Below, one piece after another: positions 19,508-31,300 of a stretch of 64,000 bases of DNA (the first letter of the stretch is position 1; every line of letters starts with the position of its first letter). The stretch spans positions 4,092,001-4,156,000 of the forward strand of contig NC_085108.1 in NCBI RefSeq assembly GCF_030269925.1. Direction: 5' to 3'. Under the pieces are notes generated by a model that saw only the letters and a list, made by a program, of their open reading frames with translations, was not told where the DNA came from and ran no database searches. The position numbers were made by a program, and so were the translations under genes. The DNA is from Bombyx mori. Its lineage: Eukaryota > Arthropoda > Insecta > Lepidoptera > Bombycidae.

Positions 19508-22500
19508 ATTGCCCTTGTAGGCAGACGAGCATACGGCCCACCTGATGGTGAGTGGTTACCGTCGCCCATGGACTTCAGCAAACTGGTTTCAATATTTGAC
19601 TATTTTCATATTAATTGCTTTGCAACTTATGTAATCCAGGACGAATGAATAACATTGTGTAATAAAATCATATCTGAAAATATCATAATATGGATAAATA
19701 CTAGTAATAGGGCTTGTTGTGAGTTCGCATGGGTAGGTACTATCGCCCCGTCTAGGTCTGCTGTGAAGCAGTAATATGGTTCGACTTGAAGTCATGTTTC
19801 AACTCATGTTACCTGTTAGATGGCGTATTTTCATTGTTGGTGTCTATGGACTACAGTAACCATTATAATCAAGCGGGCCGTGAATTCTTTCATCCAAACA
19901 AAGCAATTAAAAAAGATACATACGAAGTTTAAGATGTATACAGTGGATATCTTTAAACGAGCAATTCTTGTATATTAATATATATGTATATAATTTGAAT
20001 CTCGGAAACGGCTCCAACGATTTTCATATAACTTAGTATACAGGGGATTTCGGGGACGATAAATCGATCTAGCTACGATTTATTTTGAGAAAATGTTGTT
20101 TTATTCGTGTTTTCAAAAATTAACTCTTCCTGACATCTATTGGCGAATAATAATACTATTTTTCTTAATTGAGGGCAACTAACCGCTTTAAAGACACAAC
20201 AAGATGGCGTTATCAAAAAAAACCGGTCATCATTCAGTATGTATAAAGTGGATACCAAAGCACAGTAAGTCTTATATTAATCAGTAGCACTAAGTACTTA
20301 CAGCGGCTTGTTTATAAGTCTCGTACTCAACTAGAGCGTAGCCTTTGAGGAAGCCTGTGCGTCGGTCCAGATTCAGATGAATATTCTTTATCTCACCAAA
20401 CTCGGAAAATTGATTCTGTCAACAAAACAAACTAATATTGTTTCCACTGATCGAATCACCGATCCTTATAAAAAAAGGGTGCGTGTACTTATGTACGCGC
20501 GTAAGAAGTTATACTTTATTTTTATTAATTTTTATTTTTTTTTAGATGTTAAATAAATATATTTAATGTTAATAATTTAATAATATTTAGTATGAATTAT
20601 ATTAAAAAATAATTTTGTCATTTATATTAGTAAAAAATAAATGCTAATCACACTTTTTTTTACGAGTGAACATGCGCGAAAGTTCACCTGCGGCTATATT
20701 CAGACTCTCCAAGTTACGGCGGTCGTATTTTAATGAGCGATTTAGTGGGCAACTTCATTTCTGTTAAATTTGTGTCACGGTGCGCGTGCATCGTAAAATT
20801 TCACTCTCATCAATTTTTCACAACGCGCCTAAAGAACTTCAATAAAATTTGTAATAGTGGTCTGCATATATTCTATGAAAAACTTGACATATTTTTATTA
20901 AAAAAAAAGGATTTGTATTACATACTTATTCTATTGGTCATATAATAATTTAATCTTATTGGCAATGTAGTAATGTAGGCAGCGGCTTGGCTCTGTCCCT
21001 GGCGCATTGCTGACGTCGATAAGCGACGCTGACCACTTACCATCAGGTGGGCCATATGCTCGTCTACTGCTCGCATGTTGCCTAGAAAGGCAATAAAAAA
21101 AACCTATAGTCCTATTAAATTATTATATTATTATTGATCAATACTATTCCACAGATTTACACTAATGTTTCAAAGTGGCTACATTCACATTTTTATGAAT
21201 ATGTCAATGTCCCTATTGATGCGTGTCTATTTACCAACAAATACATTGACATGACAAAATATCTTTTCTTTGACTTAACCTATTTCACATTTCACATTAA
21301 TTAAATAGGAATATACCTTTTAATCTTTCACATTGTTTTTTTGTAATTATAACCATTTCAAATTAAGGTGTGTCTCAAACAGTAGCTACAAGTAGATACA
21401 AAGTGGAAATTTTATCTTCTAAATATAAATAAAAGAAGTTTTAATTGCCTGTATATCTTCTTCTTGTGCTTCTTCATGTACATTACTGACAAACAGGATC
21501 CAGCCTTCAACTGATCTCTGAGGTCCTGGTGTACCGCTATCGCCTTCCGGAGCTAAACTGTCGTATCTGCAACAAAACAATACAAAGTTTTGGCCACTGT
21601 TGGACATGTTAAGCCTGGTTCGGTTGTGGGTTTTTCCAGAGTGGAAACAGAGCTTCTGTTGATTAGCAAGAAATATTATTATTCAGTACAATGGAAAATG
21701 ACAAAATCTGTGTATTACCTTCCGCGGTTACCCCGTTCTGCAGCACTGCCTCCACCGGCTTCGTTGCCAAAACCACGACCTTTTCGCTTACGTGCCTTCT
21801 CCTTAAGTCTAGCGATTCCCTCTGTAACATTTTTAAATACTGTAATTTTACACTAAATTTTTTTTTTATTGTTGGGTGCATGATCTCACAGCCCACCTGT
21901 TGTTTAGTGGTTACTGGAGCCCATAGACATCCACAATGTAAATGCGCCATCCACCTTGAGATATAAGTTCTAAGGTCTCAAGTATACAACGGCTGCCCGG
22001 CTGCTACGGCAGAAATAGGCAGGGTGGTGGTACCCACCCGCGCGGACTCACAAGAGCTCCTACCACCAGTATATTATGTGTTATTTTTGGAAATCAACAA
22101 CATTACAATTTTTAGTTTACTTTAAGCTTAATTTAGTGCAAGAATAATTATAAAACACGTAAGAATCACCAATGTAATGTCCTAAAGCACGAAATATGAA
22201 AAAATGGGGAACAAGCAATCTATATGTTAGATTTATATGTCTTAACAAGTCTGGTGTGCATCATTTTGTATGTGTGCATTTAAATTAAACCCAGTGGTGA
22301 AAGTTTAACGTCGACCGGCGATAATAACATTACAAATGTAAAAAAAATTCAGTCGGAAATTATAACCTTAATTGAGACAACATTTCCCGTTTTATGTCCA
22401 CACATAATTGCTTGTTTAAGCTACGAGCAGACTTTACAGATAATGAATAGGAAACAAAATTTGATTAAAATATTTTTAATAATATCAATTGTTCCACTTA

Positions 22501-22562
22501 CGTTCACCATCTTCGTCGACTTCAAATTCTTCTGAATTTTCGATATCTAGCACGTCAGCCAT
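18985..22562 (-). CDS. tsu: RNA-binding protein Y14 (RBM8A), exon junction complex
   Basis: Y14 pairs with Mago nashi in the exon junction complex, deposited on spliced mRNA in the nucleus and needed for mRNA localisation and surveillance. Minus-strand exons: 22502-22562, 21719-21821, 21449-21566, 20302-20415 and 18985-19089, in frame, 166 residues. The acidic amino end ([20 protein letters not shown]) and basic [13 protein letters not shown] stretch precede one RRM from W77 to about P158. RNP2 is ILFVSN (78-83); RNP1 is KGYALVEY (118-125). The [18 protein letters not shown] core and VDWCFVKGP are near-invariant in the family. The short RS-poor basic tail is KSHKKRR. Intron 3 begins CAG|GC rather than GT. 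Introns 1, 3 and 4 hold retroposon tails. Identification is firm. Confidence 0.95.
19481..19590 (-). mobile_element. LINE 3' tail in Y14 intron 4
   Basis: A T-run of about 27 is followed on + by ATTGCCCTTGTAGGCAGACGAGC and GGTGAGTGGTTACCGTCGCCC, the reverse complement of the LINE tail at 51750-51845. Confidence 0.7.
19700..19915 (+). mobile_element. Diverged BMC1-like copy in Y14 intron 4
   Basis: GAGTTCGCATGGGTAGGTAC, GCTGTGAAGCAGTAAT, GTGTCTATGGACTACAGTAACC and AAGCAATTAAAAAAG follow the family order with many substitutions; it is older than most copies here. Confidence 0.65.
20965..21105 (+). mobile_element. LINE 3' tail in Y14 intron 3
   Basis: TAGGCAGCGGCTTGGCTCTG through CTTACCATCAGGTGGGCCAT to AAGGCAATAAAAAAAA is the same tail as 51750-51845, on +, 5'-truncated. 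Confidence 0.7.
21857..22069 (-). mobile_element. BMC1-like copy in Y14 intron 1
   Basis: From TTTTTTTTATTGTTGGGTGC to CTCCTACCACCAGT on +. It carries an internal deletion in the CTGCCCCACCC..CTGCTTC region. Confidence 0.75.
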
Positions 22563-23990
22563 GTTTTATAGTAGATTTACGTTATGAGAAGTAGTAAATA
22601 ATTTAAATAAAATGTAATTAATAAAGATGTATTTATCTAGAGACCATATGAGTTTAAAAAATCAAAAAGTTACACAAATTAATCTTGAAAACTCCGCATC
22701 AAACACGACCACCATAGATTATTCCATAGATTATACACTTATTATATTTGAGAGATTATTCATAGATAAGACATGTATACGACAATCACATTTTTAAAGG
22801 ACTTTATGACCTGGTAACTAAGACTTTTAGGTCAAGACTTATTTTAATTTTAATGAAAACTTTTTTTATATGAAATATGGCAGGAAATTAAATTGAATGG
22901 AAATTAAAACGAAATGAAATGAAAGGAGATGAGATGATATGGGATGAAATATAATCTCAGGAAAATGGTGGACATTTAGTGAGACTTTTTCAGTGCACTT
23001 TTTGGAAGATCCCGAGAAATTACGTTCGGCGGCTTTGTTTCATTTTCACACATTTGTGCACTTACACAGTTACTAAACAGATAATAAACCACCGTTATTA
23101 CGCCTTTAAACTCGAAGAAGCACTAAATAGACAAAACAAAACAGATCACAAAACTTCATTCCTCGCGTTCCCGTCAAAAAGTCCCACAACAATCGTACAT
23201 CAACGTCAAAAATAGATAATATACATAATAGAAGTGTATTGTATAGAACTGTATTTTAAATGGCATTAAGTCCGCCTTTATACTGTCAAGTTTATAAAGT
23301 TATGGCGAAGCTGAAATTTAATAGCCTCTCAAGGCTATCAGAATAAGTAGGAAAAAATAAAAAAATAGCACAAATAGATATCTACTTCAAAAAAAATGTC
23401 AATTTTTTTTTTCATAAATATGATTAAAAAACCACCAAAAAAAGGGAAGGATTGCCAAAAAAATTATGTTATATGTATACATTTATTAATCATCATACAA
23501 ATTTCCTCGAATAATATGAAACTGTTCTCTCTCTCTCTCTCTTCGATCGGTTCCTCACTGCTGAGGATCGTGACTCCGTCCGATTTCGTCAACCAACTGT
23601 CTCCATCGATCCCGCCCTGCAGCCCGGTGGAGTGCGTCGCTGATAGGTATCCCCAGTTCCTCCGCTATTTGTTACTTAATTATTATATATATTTATCACT
23701 TTCACTTCTTTTAAGTACAATGCAATTTTCAATGATATTCGAAAATCATAAAATATGATTAAATTATTTCAAATATGAAAAGAACTTCTAACTTTTGATC
23801 TTTCTTTTTAATTCTTTAGTTGAAATAAATGCGATTTTTAAAATTTTAATATACTCTTTAAGCTTGTGAATTTTTTATCATCTGAAAATAAAAAAGAATA
23901 GAGTAATCAAATAAATAATAATCAATGTCAAACTAACTTTCAGAGTTTCAGTCTATTAGCATACATTGAAATGAAATTAGTAGTAAAATC
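22563..23990. other. Intergenic region upstream of Y14
   Basis: It contains a short Bm1 SINE tail (about 23305-23352, GAATAAGTAGGAAAAAATAA), a CT microsatellite at 23525-23540, and a retroelement-like block at 23545-23670. The Y14 promoter must lie just right of 22562, but no TATA box is evident. Confidence 0.4.
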
Positions 23991-24329
23991 ATGAGTGACT
24001 GTAATTTATTAGAAAACGATGTGGATGAAAAATTGATAATAACGAAAAAAACTAAAAGTTCTCTTTTCTCAGAATGGAAATTCAAATCATCCATTCCGAC
24101 CCCGCGTTCTTCGCCTCCACCCAGCAGAGTTGGTGAAACTATATTTAATAATTATAATGATCTAATTGACTCAAAAATTAATATTGTCAACCATACTAAG
24201 CAAACAGAACAAATTGAGAAACCTTTTGATTTTTTCGATGATGAAGAATTTGCTTTCGGCATCAATATTTTGAATAAAAACGTAGCATGCGTCGGAGACA
24301 ATATTACTAAACTTGTCCAAATGGGTTAG
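23991..24329 (+). CDS. Hypothetical acidic 112-residue ORF
   Basis: The ORF starts with ATG after GTAGTAAAATC and reads 112 residues. I do not recognise the protein. It is rich in Asp, Glu, Asn and Ser, with a Pro/Ser segment (SSIPTPRSSPPPSRVGE, about 33-50) and an acidic aromatic patch (PFDFFDDEEFAFG, about 77-90). No membrane segment or catalytic motif is visible. The frame is open in otherwise stop-dense DNA, with no homopolymer bias, so it looks like real coding sequence. It may be a first exon: the end ATGG|GTTAGT could be a splice donor. It precedes metaxin-2 by about 1 kb on the same strand. Confidence 0.45.
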   Translation: MSDCNLLENDVDEKLIITKKTKSSLFSEWKFKSSIPTPRSSPPPSRVGETIFNNYNDLIDSKINIVNHTKQTEQIEKPFDFFDDEEFAFGINILNKNVACVGDNITKLVQMG

Positions 24330-24457
24330 TAACTTCATTTAAAATTGAATGTCTTTTCTAATTAGTGTTCAAGTAAATCAAACTTCTACTTCTTCAGACC
24401 TAAGCCTTCTACCAAATGCAGAGAGGAGGTCTCTTCCATCTATTTCCATTTCTGTGT

Positions 24458-24604
24458 GCTTAGTGCAAGTTTTTTAACGTTGTTTGTTTGAACTCAAATT
24501 TGTATAGAATTGGAACGTTTGCCGCTAGGGGGGCACTGTTCCAACTTCATACAAACTTGAGTTAACTTTTACGCTATCGAGAACGTTAAAAAACTCACAC
24601 TAAG
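24458..24604. mobile_element. Hairpin MITE
   Basis: The arms GCTTAGTGCAAGTTTTTTAA and the complement TTAAAAAACTCACACTAAGC close a 147-nt inverted repeat whose inner parts (AACTCAAATTTGTATAG..CATACAAACTTGAGTT, GGAAC..GTTCC) also pair. A loop with GCCGCTAGGGGGGC remains. It lies just past the 23991-24329 ORF. Confidence 0.65.
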
Positions 24605-25310
24605 CAAACTACTTAAAGGTCTTTTTTTAGGGTATACTCACCCGGTTAATCCTTTTTATTTTTTGTGTACATACAACCATTAACTAATTTTATTTCCCAA
24701 CTTTAGTACTCAATGAAATGCCAACTTAAAGATGTTTTTTCTGGCTTTGGGCATTGTAATAAATTGAATCTAGCAAACTGGAAATAAATTACTATTTCTA
24801 AATATGACTTTGATATTGACTTTCACAGTGTACTTATTATTATTAATTGTTAACGTACATAATGTACGTGAAAACTTAATTTTTCTTTATTAGGTTCTAG
24901 TAATCATACGTTTTTAATTTTATAGTATTATTTATGTTAAGGGGAACGGAACGAAAAGAAGTTTTTTGAATTTCCAGTAAATTTACACTGTGGTACGTGA
25001 CTTAATTACATTTTATATCATCGACTTACCAGCTCATTTTACCTCTTTTTCTATTCTTGTTATTATTATCATTATATTCCATTCTTTTGTCGAATTGGTC
25101 ATGTCTTTTCTTTAGTTTTAAATCTATCAAAAAGTAATATATGATCGATGTTTCTTTTGTCTCTGAAATAGATGATCCAAACAAAATAAGAAACAATCAA
25201 ATGTCAAACATAAATGTCAGTTGTTATCTTCAATTGTATTGTTTCGGGAATTTATAAATCGGAATAGAAAGTTTTATTTAAGAGAATTTGCCGTCAGATT
25301 AATTAAAATA

Positions 25311-28300
25311 ATGCCGGAATTCAACTTATCTGATTCTATAATAACCTCTTTGAATGGTGAGTTTTATTTTGAAACAGACTAAACAGGTTTAACCGCGAGT
25401 GTCGTTACATAATTTATGTTTGGAATATCTATTATGTTTTATGACATAAACTTTTAATTTTAGAATACCGGTGTCCTATTTAATGTTATTATTGGTACAG
25501 TGTCGTAAGGTTGCGTAATTCCATCGGCAAAGAAAAAAACAAAATGAAGTTCGACGATCCCTTCATTTTCGGTATTTAAATAAAAATCGTACAATATTTG
25601 ATTTTATAATTTTTCTTTTACGTGTTGTTTTCTCAGAAAATGTTTTTGTAACTAACTGGTTGGAGTTTTCTACGAATAATTAATAAAAAAAATTGTGTAG
25701 GCCACATTTTCCATTCTATGAAAAAAAAAAAACTTTCATGTCTAAATATTTAAATATCATTAGATCTACCTGCATGAAAATATGAATTGGAAGTTAATCC
25801 ATAAATGTAATTAAAATCAATTAACATATTATATTATACATAAAACACATATATTTCAAATACATTTTACAACGACCACAATTATGTACCTAGAATAAAA
25901 ATTATTAATTTAACCTCCAGGGAGTAACGTATTTGTAAGCAAAACTTCTTCTTCTTTGTCTCCAACTTTTAAACTGGTGGTAGGACCTCTTGTGAGTCCA
26001 CACGGGTAGGTACCACCACTATTTATGCCGTGAAGCAGTAATGCGTTTCGGTTTGAAGGGTGGGGCAGCCGTTGTAACTATACTTGAGATCTTAGAACTC
26101 GTATCATTTACATTGTAGATGTCTATGAGCTCCAGTAACCACTTAACACCAGGTGGGCTGTGAGCTCGTCTACCCATCTTAGCAATAAAAAAAAAAACTT
26201 ATCCCACTAGGTGGGGTTGGCACAGAGAATTTTCCTATTCCATTCTCTTCTATCAGCCATCATCTCAACACTCACTGCTCTCTATCTCTTAGTCATTCAC
26301 ACACTCCATCCATGTCTTCTTCTATCGACTTCTTCCTCCTCTACCTTGCACTACCATTTCCATTCATCTCCTAGTCACATGCATCTTCTCTCTACGCATC
26401 ACATGTCCATACCACGCTAACCTTCTACTCTTTAATTTATTAATTACCGCGGCTACTTTCTTTACGTTACTTTGTATTTGTAAGCAAAATGGGGTTTGAA
26501 ATCACTGATTTGTAAATTTTTGTAAATATGTTTTATAAATATGTTCTATACATTACAACTAGGAAACTGCATTTTCTTTGTGTGAATACAGTTTTTATAT
26601 GCATTTGCATTATATATTTGCATATGTCATTTTTCAGTGTTATATTAAATTTGTGAGCCCCACTACTTATTTTTGTTACTAGAAATTGTTCATCGACAAC
26701 AACTAGATATAACCATGATAAAATCTCAATGTATATATAAATAAATACAAAGTGAACATAAGTTATTCTAAATATAAAAATGAAGTGACACACACACAAG
26801 ACACATATAATTTCTACACAAAATTATTACATTTAATATGAATATTAACTTAACTATTAATTTTAAATATAAACTTTGAAAATACTCTTTTGGTTTATGA
26901 TGTGTTTGAGTGTGCAAAAGAAAATCCATTTAAGACTGGATGGACCATGAAATAACAGTTTTTCATACTAAATTTGTTAATATAATGTTGTCAAATTACA
27001 CATGACTGATTTTAGCCCAAGAGCCATGGCCGGATAATGTGAAACTTTATCAGCCTTATGAAGTTGAGCAGATATTGTTACCTGACAATGCGAGCTGTCT
27101 GGCAGTACAAGCATTTCTGAAGGTTTGTTTCGTGAATTTTAGTCCAGACTAGCTGACCCAGCAGACTTTGTAGTGCCTCAATCGATAAATAAAATACTTA
27201 AACTTTTGTATAAAATAAACTTAAAACAAACAGAAAGAATCCGTCCAAAGAGGGACACATCAAAGGAAAAACAAAATTGTTATTTTTATTCATTTCCAAA
27301 CATTTCTATATTTATCTACCCTTTAAACTTTCTCTGGACTTCCACAAATAATTCGAGACCAAAATTAGCCAAATCTGTCAGCCGTTCTCGAGTTTTAACG
27401 AGACTAACGAACAGCAATTAATTTTTATATATATAGATATAATATTATAAATTAGAAACAAAACAAAATAAAGTTGACGTTTGTTTCAGATGTGTAATCT
27501 TCCATTCGAAGTGGAGATGCGCTGGAATGCTGAATTCATGTCTCCATCGGGACGCGTCCCCTTCATTAAGTGCGGTGCTTTTGTCGTATCCGAATTGGAG
27601 CCTATCGTTCAGTTTGCCGCGAACAAAGGTGTCACATTGTGTGCTCAACTTTCTACGGAGGAGAAAGCCGAGATGAGAGCGTATATGAGCCTCATTACTA
27701 ATGTTTTGGTTAACGCCGAAGTGAGTTATATTATTAGGAACGAAAATTAGTTCAGTATAGTCATTTTTTATATGGATACACTGTTGTTTTTTTTTTTGTT
27801 TAAAATAACTTGTCAGTCCTAACGGTTGATTATTGAATATGGATAAAGTTTTTCAGTATATTTTTAGCCCTATTTTATATTTATATTTAGCTGTAGTATT
27901 ATTAAGACATGGTGTGAAATGGTTACACGATAATGAGATGCAAAATTTGAGAGATCTGGACACACTGGACAGTAATCTATACTAATATATCAAAATCTAC
28001 AGTGGTTTTTATGGATGTTCTGTTATAACTACTAAACCATGCATCCGATTGACTTGAAACTTGGTATCCATGTAGAAAATACATGTACTTAATGGATAGG
28101 TAAATATTTATACGAGTGTTGGACTCCCTAATAATAATGACAATAAATAATAATGTTAATTTTAAATGCCCAGCGAAGCGGGCAAGTACGGCTAGTGTTA
28201 TAATACAATTGAGTCTTCCTCGGGTCTTAAATAGGCCACAGATGCTTCAAAGTACCTTTTAATTTCCAAGTTCATGATCCATTTTTTGCACAGTCAAATT

Positions 28301-31300
28301 TCTTTTACAGCTCTACATATCCTGGTTGGATAATGACACGTACAACGCGGTGACCAGAGTGAGGAACTCCTCAGTGTACCCATGGCCCTTAGGCTGGTTG
28401 CAGACTCGACAGAAACGTAATGCTGTAGCTAAGCGGCTGAAGGCTCTGCATTGGCACGAGAAGAGCCTCGACCAGGTTCTAGCTGACGTAAGTTTTGATA
28501 GCATATCATTCTTTTGCTCCAAATAGGTGGCGACTATGTCCAATTTCTATGGGCATGAATCATGTTAAAAAACGGTCCATTGTGAGGCTTATCATGTCTC
28601 ATACGCTCTGCACAGAAGTCTGATCTTGCCACGAAAAGATCTCAAGCGCACTGCCTGGAAGTCTTAAAAAAATGGTTCGGCAATCAACGTGTTAAAAGAG
28701 CAAAAGTGATAGATTTTTATTTATTTTTATTGCTTAGTTAGGTGGACGAGCTCACAGCCCTCTGGTGTTAAGTGGTTACTGGAGCCCATAAACATCTACA
28801 ACGTAAATGCGCCACTCACCTTGAGATATAAGTTACAACGGCTGCCCCACCCTTCAAACCGAAACGCATTACTGCTTCACGGCAGAAATAGGCGGGGTGG
28901 TGGTACCTACCCGCGCGGACTCACAAGTGGTCCTACCACCGGTAATTACGCAAATTATAATTTTCCGAATTTGATTTAGTTTGGTTTTGATTAGTTAATT
29001 AAACGAATTGAAGATTTCATTTCACAGTTATATCGCAGTAGCGGCTGGTCCAATGTCATGAGCGGAAGCGTTTTTCTCGACTAGAACGGAGCTGGTCCAA
29101 GTCACGACAGAGAGTCGGTCGCGTATATGAGTCGTCTATTATCAAAGCCGGCAATCTGACTTTTGAACAATATTGGTAAATCAGAAAAACGAATTTTTGA
29201 CTTTGTATTCCATTGGCAGTCACAAAACTCTTCGGAACGACATCTTAGATAAATAACAGGTTAACTATTAACCTTTATTTAATGCAGGTTTTGAACCGTA
29301 TTCTTTGAAGGAGACGATTATATTCAAATCAATCTGTATTGACATATCAATAACATTTTTTTGTCCAAATGCACAGATTGCCACCTTTGATAATAGACGA
29401 CTCATATATCCGTGAATAGCTTATACAAAAAATGCTTGTTGATTTTCAGGTCGAACAGTGCTGCAACTCTTTGAGTCAAAGATTGGGCGATAAGGACTTC
29501 TTCTTCGGGACCACGTGAGTATATTAATGTTATTATTTTTTATTTTGGTAGAATTAAGGACTTGTAAATTGCCATTTTGCAGATTAATAAAAAATAAAAT
29601 GAATGTGAATTATCGTAAATTATGATAGTCTGTCATAAATTTAAAAGCTAATTCAAAATGTACTTAACGTTTTTCAACTTGAACCAATGAGAAGATTCTA
29701 GAAGTTCTGTTTCAGAATTTCAGAAACTTTCTCTCTTCTAGAATAATCTAAAAATATTTATCTAACCCACATTCCAAAATTGAAATTTATATTACGGGTG
29801 GATGTCATTTACTTACTTACTTACTTACTTACACACATTACTTGTGGTAGGACCTCTTGTGAGTCCGCGCGGGTGGGTACCACCACCTTGCCTATTTCTG
29901 CCGTGAAGCAGTTATGCGTTTATACTTAGGCCTTAGAACTTATATCTCAAGATGGGTGACGCATTTACGTTGTGGATGTCTATGGGCTCATGTAACCACT
30001 TAACACCAGATGGGCTGTGAGCTCGTCCACCCATCTAAGCAATAAAAAAATTAAAATAAACTTAACACGATACCGTTTGTATTTAATGTCCGGGACCTCT
30101 ATGTATCTATGTCATCTTTTTCCGGACATTACTTTTAACACGTACCACTCGACTCCCCTCCACGTTCCTTCTAGAACATTTTAATTGGGCTTTTAAATTA
30201 GGCTTCGAAGCCATCTCTGGTATGTCCACCAGCGAGATGACCATCGGGTTTGATTGTTATCCTCCGAAGGCAATACAAAAAAAACTTGCCTATTTTGAAG
30301 GTAGTTCGAAGTAATCGAGAATTCGTCCTTGGTGATGGTAACCGCGAACCACTCAACATCAGCTGGTCCGTGAGTGTAAATATCCAGCATGAAATACAGT
30401 TGTAGATAGTACTATTTTTCCAACTGGAAAGGCAAAGGTATTATACCATACAGCCTAAAGATTAGGCTATGATGATACCGTATACCATACAGCCTAATTT
30501 TTTAATTATTTTTAAATAAAATTAAAGTTAATAAATCACCACAGTTATTACACATTTGAACACTAAATAGACAATAAAGAATTCACACAACTTCGCTCCT
30601 CGCGTTCCCGCTAAAAACTCCACAAGATATAGGTATAGGTTTTTTTTTTCGTGCTTAATCTCGTTGCCTTAGTGGCCATGCCAGCGTAACCAAGCGACGT
30701 GTATACAGAACTATACAGAACCACCCCCCTCCATGTTCCAGTCCGACTCCCATAGACGCTCTTGTTTCCGGTCACGTGCGAGCTTTGCTGTCCGCCTCCG
30801 GTCCAAAGTCCACGTGCATTATCAAACCCATAACCAGTACGTTGTTGAGGCACGTTGTCCGGGTCGTGAACTTCACGAATATGATGTTGACGGTTCGTTT
30901 TTGTGTTATCGTTTTAATGTACAAGGTATATTACCGTTATTATCATTATCATTAGCATTATCATTATCATTATTATTTTCATTGTTATTGTCATTATCAT
31001 TATCATGATCTTGATCATGATCTTGATCATGATAATAAACGGGCAGCCGTTGTAAATATACTTAAGACCTCAGAACTCATATCTCAAGGTGGGTGGCGGC
31101 ATTTACGTTGTAGATGTCTATGGACTCCGGTAACTACTTAACACCAGTTGGGCTGTGAGCTCACAAATATTCACCTTTTTTTTCTTCATATTTCCTACAC
31201 GACCCTAGGGAGACACCAATAGGCACAGCCCATTGAGTATTTTGCCCTATCTTCTCAGTGGGTCGCGTTTCTGATCCAATGGTAAAATCTGCGAAGCACT

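Noticed and set aside
30733..31008. 91-codon frame ending in Leu-Ser repeats
   Set aside because: The tail is a translated TTATCA microsatellite.
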